Below, one piece after another: positions 34,780-41,757 of a stretch of DNA of 41,757 nucleotides. The position numbers were made by a program, and so were the translations under genes. The notes below the pieces were generated by a model that made no database searches, was not told where the DNA came from, and was given only the letters and a program-made list of their open reading frames with translations. How positions within the stretch are numbered: position 1 is the stretch's first letter; each line of letters opens with the position of its first letter. Source of the stretch: Pseudomonadota bacterium (GTDB lineage Bacteria; Pseudomonadota; Alphaproteobacteria; Paracaedibacterales; JAKBAR01); assembly GCA_021808925.1 (NCBI GenBank), contig JAKBAR010000006.1:1-41757 (forward strand), read 5' to 3'.

Positions 34780-35904
34780 TTATGGTTTTGTGATGCCTTT
34801 CCATGAGTGAAGATAGTCTTTCCACTCGACATTATTCATGGCCTCTCCCACATCTGCGGCATCGCGAAAATCAATCATAACCGCATACTCATCTGTTTCT
34901 TTTCGCGCAAAATCTGTGCCTTTTCTAAAAGCTCCCGGGTGTGGCCCATGCGTAAACCCTGCTGGGTGAAATGTTGTCATACCAGGATGAATATTATCGC
35001 GGCTAAAAAACTCACCTTTGTGATAAAAAAGAAATTCATCATAGTCATCATTGTTGTGATAAAAAGGCACTTTAAGCGCACCTGGATCAGACTCAATGGG
35101 ACGCGGCGCAAAGGTGCACACAACAAATCCTTTGGCCACAAAAGTTGTATGAGCACTTGGTGGAAGGTGATAACGATGACTCATAAGCGGTCTTATATCT
35201 TTCACATTAATGCGGACAACCATGAGGTTGCCATGCCACCCAAGAGCATCGAGGGGATTATAAGGATACGTCACCGTTGTGATAAGATTGCGGCGCTTAA
35301 TGATAATGTGTGTGGGATTCGTATGCTTTTGTGCTTTAAATTTTTCATTGATACTCGGCACATCCAACATCGCTGGATCAAAAATTGCATGAGGCCCTAC
35401 CATGCCTTTATCAGGCAGACGATACGCACCATTTGTGGCTTCTGTCATGAGAATTTGCAAAGGATGGATCACATCCAATCGCCACATCGTACCCCGAGGA
35501 AGAAGAACATAATCCCCCTCTGTAACTTCTAAATGGCCATAATCACAATAAAGATCAGCTTGTCCTTTATGAATAAAAAGCAGCTCGTCACCATCAGCAT
35601 TGCGCACAAGATCTGTCATCGACTTTGAAAGATTCCACCAACGCACCTGTGCTTTTGCGTTATGCAGCACACTTACTGCCTTCCAAGGACTCGACTCATT
35701 GGTTGTTAGTTTTGTCAGATCAAACGCACGTGGTTTAAGAGGCCCATCCCAGTGGGTCCACGATGTTGGCGCGTACTCATGAATCATATGGGTGCAAAGA
35801 CCAAAGAAACCTTCTTGGCCAAGTTCGCGCTCATAGGTTCCTTCTGGAAAATCGGCATGGGCTTGACGAGAGCATAATCCCTCGATCCGTGGCATATTGT
35901 TCAT
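34780..35904 (-). CDS. Homogentisate 1,2-dioxygenase family protein
   Basis: Double cupin protein of 374 aa. The N-terminal cupin has DGDELLFIHKGQADLYCDYG and YVLLPRGTMWRLD. The C-terminal catalytic-type cupin has VPFYHNNDDYDEFLFYHKGE with the His and Glu expected to bind Fe(II), and TTFHPAGFTHGPHPGAF with the second His. It matches the shorter bacterial homogentisate dioxygenase family, which opens homogentisate to maleylacetoacetate in tyrosine breakdown. The pathway ends in fumarate and acetoacetate, and the downstream co-directional thiolase could use the latter after activation. No other tyrosine-pathway gene is present, so the exact substrate is uncertain. Confidence 0.8.
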   Translation of the reverse strand: MNNMPRIEGLCSRQAHADFPEGTYERELGQEGFFGLCTHMIHEYAPTSWTHWDGPLKPRAFDLTKLTTNESSPWKAVSVLHNAKAQVRWWNLSKSMTDLVRNADGDELLFIHKGQADLYCDYGHLEVTEGDYVLLPRGTMWRLDVIHPLQILMTEATNGAYRLPDKGMVGPHAIFDPAMLDVPSINEKFKAQKHTNPTHIIIKRRNLITTVTYPYNPLDALGWHGNLMVVRINVKDIRPLMSHRYHLPPSAHTTFVAKGFVVCTFAPRPIESDPGALKVPFYHNNDDYDEFLFYHKGEFFSRDNIHPGMTTFHPAGFTHGPHPGAFRKGTDFARKETDEYAVMIDFRDAADVGEAMNNVEWKDYLHSWKGITKP

Positions 35905-35986
35905 GATTTATCTCACTTTTTATAAAAATATGTCAAAGTTAAACAAATTTATGGCCAAGGATCAAGGTAATCTTACTTATTCAAAA

Positions 35987-36667
35987 TTATTCACCGCTAT
36001 CATTGAAAAAATAACGATAAAGCCTTTTGAAAAGAGAGACTTCTTCTTTTTTCTTCACCGTCTTAATAGTGTGTTCTTTTAAAATATCCTTAAGAATGTC
36101 ATTTTGCTTATTTCCCTTATAGTAATCAGGATCAACAATCATTCGATTTTCTTCTTTTTCCACTACCGTCTCAGTAATGTCATTTTCTTTTTTTATCTGA
36201 GGAACTGGTATTTCATACGTACATGTATTAAGGCCTTGGCTCAGCAGATCGACGTTAATGACTATTTTATTTTCTTTGTTTTTTTCCTTTTTCATGCATT
36301 GAGAAAGATCATTATATTTTTGATCAGAGTTCCCCATTAAATGCCAAAGCATGTCATTTCTATACGTATATTTCTTCATGTCTCCCGTCAAAGAAAACCA
36401 GATATTCTCCTGCGATCTTGGGTCAAGAAGTTGAAAGTTCGTTATTAAACTGCCATCAAAGTGATTTTTAAGATTATGAGCATCGATAAGTTTCTCTGTT
36501 TGTGTCTTGAGATTTTCATTGGGATTGAGGGTGATATTAAGGCTGGTGCAATGGCCACCCACCCGTGTTGCGGTTGTATATCCTGACCATGACAATACGT
36601 TACTTCCATAAGCAGTTTTTACACAGAAAACTATTGCAGATGCGCTGAGTAAAATTTTTTTGATCAT
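35987..36667 (-). CDS. Exported orphan protein
   Basis: 226 aa from ATG 36667, fixed by an AAGGA site (aaggaaaaaaataATG). The signal peptide is MIKKILLSASAIVFCVKTAY, cleaved after Gly before SNVLSW. The open frame further upstream (to 36898) runs antiparallel in frame through rnhB and is a shadow. The N-terminal half looks globular, with two Cys (GGHCTSLNITLNPNENL, SQCMKKEK). The C-terminal third is charged and ends YRYFFNDSGE. No family is recognised. It lies 23 bp after rnhB on the same strand and is probably co-transcribed with it. Confidence 0.75.
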   Translation of the reverse strand: MIKKILLSASAIVFCVKTAYGSNVLSWSGYTTATRVGGHCTSLNITLNPNENLKTQTEKLIDAHNLKNHFDGSLITNFQLLDPRSQENIWFSLTGDMKKYTYRNDMLWHLMGNSDQKYNDLSQCMKKEKNKENKIVINVDLLSQGLNTCTYEIPVPQIKKENDITETVVEKEENRMIVDPDYYKGNKQNDILKDILKEHTIKTVKKKEEVSLFKRLYRYFFNDSGE

Positions 36668-36690
36668 TATTTTTTTCCTTTTTTTATAAT

Positions 36691-37311
36691 TTAAAAATCT
36701 GAAATAATCTTTCGAATGGGCGCATAGGACCGCCGATGATGCATCGTAATGCCATGGGAGGCGAGCCCTATTTGATGATGTTTTGTACCATAGCCTGCAT
36801 TTTTTTCCCATCCATAAAAGGGAAAATCCTTGGCAAGTTTTTCCATGATGCGGTCCCTTGTTACTTTTGCAAGGATCGATGCCGCCGCAATCGAACAACT
36901 TTTAGCGTCCCCCCTGACAACCATCTGTGTGGGGATACAAATCTGTGGATTTCGAATCCCGTCAATAAGCGCAAGCTCTGGAGATTGGCTTAGCCCCTCG
37001 ATAGCCCTGTACGTTGCAAGGCGCACCGCACCCACAATATTATGAGTATCGATTTCCTCAATGCTGGCTTCTGCGATACTAAAATAAGCAATGTCGCAAA
37101 TTTTCTCAAAAAGATCCTCACGCTTTTGCGCCGAGAGCTTTTTGGAATCGTTTATTTTTAAATTTTTCTCGATCATTCCCCAATGCGGAAAAGGAAACAT
37201 CACCGCAGCCACCACAACAGGTCCTGCCCAAGGGCCACATCCTGCTTCGTCAATCCCTACAACCGCAGAAAAGTTGGAGGCGCGTTCGAGATCAAAAGTG
37301 GGAACTGTCAT
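36691..37311 (-). CDS. rnhB: Ribonuclease HII
   Basis: Removes ribonucleotides and RNA primers from DNA. The active site begins VVGIDEAGCGPWAGPVVVAA with Asp21-Glu22; further acidic residues are in LALIDGIRNP and in the SCSIAAASILAKVTRDRIM region. The length of 206 aa is normal. Many homologues have Arg where this protein has Cys (AGRG versus AGCG); both occur in the family. The gene starts divergently from the decayed HAD gene at 37384. Confidence 0.96.
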   Translation of the reverse strand: MTVPTFDLERASNFSAVVGIDEAGCGPWAGPVVVAAVMFPFPHWGMIEKNLKINDSKKLSAQKREDLFEKICDIAYFSIAEASIEEIDTHNIVGAVRLATYRAIEGLSQSPELALIDGIRNPQICIPTQMVVRGDAKSCSIAAASILAKVTRDRIMEKLAKDFPFYGWEKNAGYGTKHHQIGLASHGITMHHRRSYAPIRKIISDF

Positions 37312-37383
37312 AAATTTTTCACTTAAAAAGAGGAGAGGAGTTGTCTACTGGGTTAGCTATATAAAATTTAATTATAAGTTAAT

Positions 37384-38422
37384 ATGATTTTTCACAAAAT
37401 AGCACCGTTTCTCCTTTTTCTTTTGTCACTGCACGGGCCCGATTGCAACGGATAAAATTGTTGAAATTGCAGAAGAAAATATTAGCAAAAAAATGGAAGA
37501 TGATACATTTGTTTTTAAAAATAAAAAAATTTCTTACACGTGTAATCCTGAAAAGCCAACGGTTGTTTTTGATATTGACGAGGTTCTTTGTATCCGTCTA
37601 GAAGAAAAAATTTCAAGAAAAATATCCTTGAGGGCACAGGTTTTCCTCTAAAAATCATTCCGTTTTCTTTTGAGGAGAAGAATTGCGTCTATGTCTTTTT
37701 CTACTATTTTGGCGAGGGTTTTCTTGAAATTTTGTCCTGGGGATGGAATGTGTATTTTTTCTCCTCCAGCACTAAAAAGCGTAATGAAGATGTAATTCCA
37801 AAATTCCTAAAAGATTTTTTTAACCGTTATAGCGATGAATGCGAAAAAGTCTATGACCTTTTTGTCAAGGGGGGGACAGTTTAAAATTTACGCCTCACAC
37901 ACCCTCACACCGGAGGAAAAATACCGTACATTTATAGCGCAGTGTACAATAGTGAATAGAATTTCACTGGAGGAATATTTGGAAACTCATGGGAACTATC
38001 TAAAAGATTTAACCGTTATTCAAAAAGATCTTGGGAACATGATCCTTGTTGATGATAATAGAACCTATATCAAAGGAAGCCAATATCCTTATATCGGTCT
38101 TGACACTTATGATGCTGGTCGGTTTAACGAGTATCTCGAAGGGGGATATTTTACTGAGTCTTTCACAACGGATGCGTGCAACAATGCGGCCTATGTGCTT
38201 GGAATGTTGTCACAGTGTAAAACGATGATGGAGAAAAATAAACTCTCACTACGTGATGCTCTGTCATGGCTGCTTTTCAAAGGAGAGATCAAACTCGAGA
38301 TTTCTTTAGAGAAAGCGATTGAAAATTATCGCTGTTCACTCAATCCATTTAAAGAGGAAATAGATAGAAAATATGGAATTGAGGAGTATTTGAAAAAGTT
38401 AGTACTAAAAAATTTTGGCTGA
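37384..38422 (+). pseudogene. Frameshifted paralogue of the exported FCP1-like HAD protein
   Basis: Four reading-frame pieces add up to a copy of the intact gene at 38724. Piece 1 (37384 on) is a signal peptide, MIFHKIAPFLLFLLSLHG. Piece 2 (to 37651) has PTVVFDIDEVLCIRLEE. Piece 3 (about 37615-37884) has FFYYFGEGFLEILSWGWNVY and KRNEDVIPKFLKDFF. Piece 4 (about 37870-38422) has KDLTVIQKDLGNMILVDDN and NNAAYVLGMLSQCKTMM. Each aligns by eye with the intact paralogue. The three junctions are single-base indels: GGG at about 37435-37437 (one base too many), A6 at 37614-37619 (one too few) and G7 at 37869-37875 (one too many). HAD motif I reads DIDEV in place of DxDxT. Sequencing error in homopolymers is the alternative. 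Confidence 0.8.
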
Positions 38423-38605
38423 GAAAATTGTCCTGTGCCATGGCATTTCACGCCAAAAAATCCTCATGCAGATCAATGAATTAAGGAAGGGATATTGCTT
38501 ATTCAAAAAATAGACTCCGATGCGAAAATATGGACAGTGGATGATTTTAGGAAAAAGAAAACGGACGACGATAAAATAGAAAATGAAAATACGCACAAAA
38601 ATTAG
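38423..38605 (+). pseudogene. In-frame coding-like continuation past two TGA codons
   Basis: The last frame of the decayed gene continues without TAA or TAG to 38605, crossed only by TGA at 38420-38422 and 38477-38479. The residues read protein-like: CPVPWHFTPKNPHADQ, then ILLIQKIDSDAKIWTVDDF and a charged tail. This suggests the ancestral protein was about 60 residues longer and that both TGAs came from Trp codons. It does not resemble the C-terminus of the intact paralogue. The remaining 38606-38723 holds only the leader of the next gene. Confidence 0.4.
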
Positions 38606-38723
38606 CACGTGTTGAGAGAGAAAAGCGTGGCACTTATTTCTTCTTAGTTTTAATAAGGTTAAAGACTATTCTATTCTTCTAGCAAGATACTCTGTCAATG
38701 AGTCCCATTAGGAGTTCAGTCCC

Positions 38724-39875
38724 ATGATCTATAAAAAAATCTTTCTGTGCGTGTGTGTTCTCTTCTTTACCGGTTGCTTTGGGAGCAATCCAGATTCGGA
38801 GGAAGAGCTTATTGAGATTCCTTCAAAGAGCTTAAAAATTAACTTTCAGCGCAATAATAGCGCTCCAACGATTGTTCTGGATCTGGATAATACATTATGT
38901 GTAAGCAGCAGTGACACTTTTAGTAATGACCATAAAAAATGGCTTAAAGAAAAATTTCCAAATGTTTTCAGTTGTTGCATAGAAGAAACCTATGAGGAAA
39001 AAACGATTAATTGGACGTATTTTTTCTTTCCCTATTATGGAGAGATGATTTTGACACTTTTGTCATGGGGATGGAATGTCGATTTTTTTTCAGCAGGTCT
39101 AGAAAAACGCAACAAAGTTGTGATTGAGAAATTTTTAAAGGACCTTTTGGGGAAGCATAGCACTGAGGGTGAAAAGGCTTATGAGCTTTTAATCAACGGG
39201 GGTTATTTTAAAATCTACTCCAGGCATCATATGGCTGGTTATGAAAAATATCCTAATAACCCTAATTATTGGAAAAAAGATCTCACAATTATTGCAGAGG
39301 ATATATCCAATATCATTCTTGTCGATGACAAAAAATGCATTGTCGTGGAGGATCAAAAACCTTTTATTGAAATGAGCACAATAGCAGCAGAGATTTTTTT
39401 AAAATACATTGAAAAGCCTAATTTTAGTTTTGAAAAAACTCTTACAAATGCAGAAATTGAGTCGCCTCTTAATAACGCGGTCTATATTCTTGGGATTTTG
39501 ACCAATTGTCGTACTATAATGCTCTATCAAGAAATTTCACTCCGCAAAGCTCTTTCAAAGGCGCTTGGCAAGAAAGGAAATATGAATGCAGCAATCAAAA
39601 AAGGCAACGAGATGATAAAGGAGACGTTAGATGTTTTAACGAATAGTAAAATCAAGTTCTTTGAGGAAAAATTTATAGAAATCGTTGAAGAAAAACTTGT
39701 CGATAAAAATAAAGAGGAGGACGAAGAATATGAGAAAAAAAGAAACAAAGAAAGGGAGGAGATGAATATTCTTTTTAAAGAAATAATGAAAGATGACGCG
39801 AAGAGTTCTTTGAAAAAGAACGAGAAAGAATCTGTCTGCCACCTCCTCTTTTGCAAGGGATGTATTATTCTATAA
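38724..39875 (+). CDS. Exported FCP1/NIF-like HAD phosphatase ending in a CaaX-like box (CIIL)
   Basis: 383 aa; start supported by taggag nine bases before the ATG. A lipoprotein-type signal peptide ends FFTGC with lipobox Cys18. The HAD core follows: motif I VLDLDNTLC with Asp53, Asp55 and Thr57; a motif II-like Ser123 in SWGWNVDFFSAGLEKR; Lys185/186 in the helix KKDLTIIAEDISNIILVDDK, whose end gives Asp201-Asp202. The spacing and the 'KDL...(I/V)ILVDD' layout resemble the FCP1/SCP (NIF) phosphatases that act on eukaryotic RNA polymerase II and other phospho-Ser proteins. A charged helical C-terminal region follows, ending CHLLFCKGCIIL. The last four residues form a CaaX box, with Leu as preferred by geranylgeranyl transferases and extra Cys residues nearby. 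A host-directed role is inferred. A decayed paralogue lies just upstream. Confidence 0.78.
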   Translation: MIYKKIFLCVCVLFFTGCFGSNPDSEEELIEIPSKSLKINFQRNNSAPTIVLDLDNTLCVSSSDTFSNDHKKWLKEKFPNVFSCCIEETYEEKTINWTYFFFPYYGEMILTLLSWGWNVDFFSAGLEKRNKVVIEKFLKDLLGKHSTEGEKAYELLINGGYFKIYSRHHMAGYEKYPNNPNYWKKDLTIIAEDISNIILVDDKKCIVVEDQKPFIEMSTIAAEIFLKYIEKPNFSFEKTLTNAEIESPLNNAVYILGILTNCRTIMLYQEISLRKALSKALGKKGNMNAAIKKGNEMIKETLDVLTNSKIKFFEEKFIEIVEEKLVDKNKEEDEEYEKKRNKEREEMNILFKEIMKDDAKSSLKKNEKESVCHLLFCKGCIIL

Positions 39876-39887
39876 CGGATAGCCCTC

Positions 39888-41225
39888 TCATGTCCCTATA
39901 GAATCATCATCCTCTATTTCGGGAGTGTCTCTATCTTTTTCGCGCTGATCGGTCAAGGCACGCGGTTTTTTCATAATTTCCTCTTTAAAGGAATAATATT
40001 TTTTTTGCGCAGCCGATACCTGCCCTCCATAAAGCCAATAAAGGACACCGCCAAAGGACAGATTTTTGCTGTCAGCAAGAATTTTAAGTCTTCGCGCGGC
40101 ACTGAGCCAAAAAGGACTGAAACAGAGTGACAAAACGGTCAGCGCAATAATGAGTTTCTCGCCAAAGGTATTAATAATTTTAGCTTCATACCCAACGGTT
40201 GTGAGCAAAAACGCAAACTCCCCAAGCTGGGCTAAAACGACACTCAGTAAAAAAGACTGTGACCAAGGGAGTCTTAGCACGTGGAATGTCACAATGTTAA
40301 TGGCCGTTTTTCCAAGTGTAATCAACAGCATCAGCACAAGAACCGTCCCTAAATTGTGCCAAATAAAACTAAGATCCAAAAGGAGACCGATCGAGAGGAA
40401 AAAAGCCATAAGAAGAATGCTTTGAATCGGCTTTGTTGTATCAAGCATCACAAGGCGTTCGTGGGTGTTACCAAGGACAAGCCCTGCAAGAAAAGCACCA
40501 TAAGCCGCAGAGAGACCAATAAGACCAGAGATCGCCGCGGTTCCAAAACAAAAAGTCAGGCTCGCGAGCGGCATAAGCTCTTTTTCTCCGGCAATCATCT
40601 GCGCAAGGGGAAGGCGCACACGCTGCTTGCGGGATAAATACGCAATCAGCAAAACTAAAAGCCCTACAGATGTCACAAGTTTTATAATGAGTGACATATC
40701 AAACCAATTTCTATCAAAATTGCGCATAATTAAAATCATCGGCACGATGGCTAAATCCTGTGCAATCAAAATACCGACAGTAATTTGCCCTGTATCCGTT
40801 TTTGCCTCATCAATACTTTCAAGCATTTTAAAGACAACGGCTGTGGAGGAAAGGGAAATCACAAAACCTAAAAGAATCGTCAATCCCAATGACCAGCCAA
40901 GAAAATGACCAAAAACCGCCGTGACAAGAAGGCTGAGCGCAATTTGCCCAAGCACAGAGAGAACAGAGACAACCCAGTATTTTTTAAATGTGCGCAGATT
41001 AAGCTCCATCCCAATGACAAAGAGCAGCAACAAAACACCAAGCTCTGCAAGGGTGCTCACCTGATCACGGGAATGAATAAAGCCAAAAACAGAGGGGCCC
41101 ATGAGAATGCCCGCTAAAATATAACCAAGGATTGGCGGTTTTTTAAGGCGTGCAAAGGCAAGGCCGCAAATCAATGCGCCCACAACCACGAGTGTAATCT
41201 CTGTCAGATTAATCTCTGCATGCAT
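39888..41225 (-). CDS. Monovalent cation:proton antiporter, KefB/CPA2 family
   Basis: Sodium/hydrogen exchanger-type membrane protein of 445 aa with about 12 helices. Family features are ARLKKPPILGYILAGILMGP in helix 1-2, LLLLFVIGMELNLRTFKK, the ISLSSTAVVFKMLES stretch, and GILIAQDLAIVPMIL carrying the conserved Gln-Asp. It ends soon after the last helix, with a charged 60-residue tail and no RCK/TrkA-N domain, so it is shorter than KefB/KefC or YbaL (about 550-620 aa). Likely K+ or Na+/H+ exchange without NAD(H)-type gating. It is a single gene, convergent with the FCP1-like gene (12-bp gap). Confidence 0.92.
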   Translation of the reverse strand: MHAEINLTEITLVVVGALICGLAFARLKKPPILGYILAGILMGPSVFGFIHSRDQVSTLAELGVLLLLFVIGMELNLRTFKKYWVVSVLSVLGQIALSLLVTAVFGHFLGWSLGLTILLGFVISLSSTAVVFKMLESIDEAKTDTGQITVGILIAQDLAIVPMILIMRNFDRNWFDMSLIIKLVTSVGLLVLLIAYLSRKQRVRLPLAQMIAGEKELMPLASLTFCFGTAAISGLIGLSAAYGAFLAGLVLGNTHERLVMLDTTKPIQSILLMAFFLSIGLLLDLSFIWHNLGTVLVLMLLITLGKTAINIVTFHVLRLPWSQSFLLSVVLAQLGEFAFLLTTVGYEAKIINTFGEKLIIALTVLSLCFSPFWLSAARRLKILADSKNLSFGGVLYWLYGGQVSAAQKKYYSFKEEIMKKPRALTDQREKDRDTPEIEDDDSIGT

Positions 41226-41460
41226 ATGAACCTCTCATTCTCTCATAAAGACATAGTACCCCTTAAAAGTTAATTTTTAAAGAAGAATGGGAAAAAACAT
41301 CCGAGGATGTTAAAAAAGTTTTGATGTGCACATGAAATTTCTTTTAGGGACTTGATCATTACAGATATTTTTTGGGAAAAATTCTTCTACTAGTGCAGTA
41401 ATTTTGTGTGTTTTTCGGGCAAAAAAGGGACTTGATTTTTGCGTGATGCAGGGGGTTTTG

Positions 41461-41740
41461 AGTATTTTAGTGGCATTTCGCGCAGGATTTCTCAGTGAAA
41501 TCTCCTGATTTGACGCAGTATTGTCCCTTAAAAGCATGATTTGAGGCCTTCACTCTCTGATTTGAATGGGGATAGCCGCCTTTTTCCTTGCAAATAATCC
41601 TTTTCACGGTCCATTTGGGGAAATTTCGAGGGTTTTTCATGTAAAATAGTGTATTTTTTGTGTGGTTAGGCGATTTTTGAGGCGAATTTTCGATGAAAAG
41701 GGTGCTTTTTTGACCGAGATTTTGTGTGTTTTTCAGGATT
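41461..41740 (+). repeat. Large intergenic repeat, copy B
   Basis: Second copy, same orientation, of the repeat at 2359-2700. 41501-41726 matches 2461-2686 without gaps, with roughly nine of ten bases identical, and the 5' segment agtattttagtggcatttcg is shared too. The gap 41226-41757 contains no credible gene. Upstream of the copy, agggacttgat occurs twice (41345-41355 and 41427-41437). The repeat runs almost to the window edge, so its 3' limit is not certain. Confidence 0.85.
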
Positions 41741-41757
41741 TTTATGTGTTTGTTTTG

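Noticed and set aside
34807-35532. 241-codon plus-strand ORF
   Set aside because: Lies antisense to the homogentisate dioxygenase-family gene, whose cupin motifs are intact; the antisense product has no domain character.
36668-36898. N-terminal extension of the orphan at 35987 into rnhB
   Set aside because: The extension is the out-of-frame shadow of rnhB. The signal peptide and AAGGA site place the real start at 36667.
38420-38605. UGA recoded as tryptophan
   Set aside because: Several intact genes end in TGA, with tight overlaps to the next gene (cpoB-like/accD, rnc/era, cdsA), so TGA is a stop here. The two in-frame TGAs are better explained by pseudogene decay.
41310-41537. 75-codon minus-strand ORF at the 3' edge
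   Set aside because: Runs into repeat copy B; no matching frame is present in copy A, and there is no ribosome-binding site.

Overview
This AT-rich window looks like chromosomal DNA of an alphaproteobacterium, most plausibly a host-associated or intracellular lineage of the Holosporales/Rickettsiales kind. The alphaproteobacterial placement rests on two recognisable conserved neighbourhoods. One is rsh-acpS...rnc-era, all on the minus strand at 12214-2736. The other is secG-pyrG-kdsA-eno-ftsB on the minus strand at 24001-18296, with pdhA nearby but inverted. The host-associated lifestyle is inferred from interrupted genes and from many exported lineage-specific proteins, some with eukaryote-oriented features. 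No rRNA, tRNA, CRISPR array, transposase or integrase was recognised.

Layout. 1-578 is non-coding with a duplicated ~75 bp block. 579-1944 is uppS-cdsA (undecaprenyl-PP and CDP-diacylglycerol synthesis). 2167-2735 is non-coding and carries a ~240-340 bp repeat that reappears at 41461-41740. 2736-4974 is era-rnc and 5-formyl-THF cyclo-ligase. 5094-6236 is an exported protein with a likely HNH/Endo VII 'LHH' nuclease domain. 6248-9087 is nadK, a CpoB-like periplasmic protein and accD. 9155-14778 is an exported protein ending in a CaaX-like box, then acpS-rsh, an orphan, tatD and pdhA. 14809-18299 is two exported orphans, an MFS carrier and 3-hydroxybutyrate dehydrogenase. 18296-24001 is the ftsB-eno-kdsA-pyrG-secG block, interrupted by a methyltransferase gene with an in-frame stop and a small ORF. 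24194-27973 is glycolysis (pfk, gpmI) with two orphans. 28041-33190 is an RNA methyltransferase, an SH3-repeat protein, dut, an MsrQ-like membrane haem protein, a truncated haemoglobin, a TrmN6-like methyltransferase and a polyprenyl diphosphate synthase. 33247-37311 is a tiny exported peptide, thiolase, a homogentisate-dioxygenase-family protein, an orphan and rnhB. 37384-39875 is a decayed gene beside its intact paralogue, an exported FCP1/NIF-like HAD phosphatase ending in Cys-Ile-Ile-Leu. 39888-41225 is a KefB-like antiporter.

How the genes work together. The core genes cover envelope precursors (uppS, cdsA, kdsA, accD, acpS, ispB), nucleotides (pyrG, dut), RNA and translation (era, rnc, rnhB, methyltransferases), lower glycolysis to pyruvate dehydrogenase, and acetoacetate/acetyl-CoA handling. 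Single genes for small secreted proteins without recognised homologues are inserted between these core genes, about one per 3 kb. The most notable signals are two such exported proteins whose last four residues (CILS and CIIL) match eukaryotic prenylation boxes, the FCP1-like phosphatase pair, and the LHH nuclease. Together they suggest a dispersed host-directed effector repertoire. That last step is inference.
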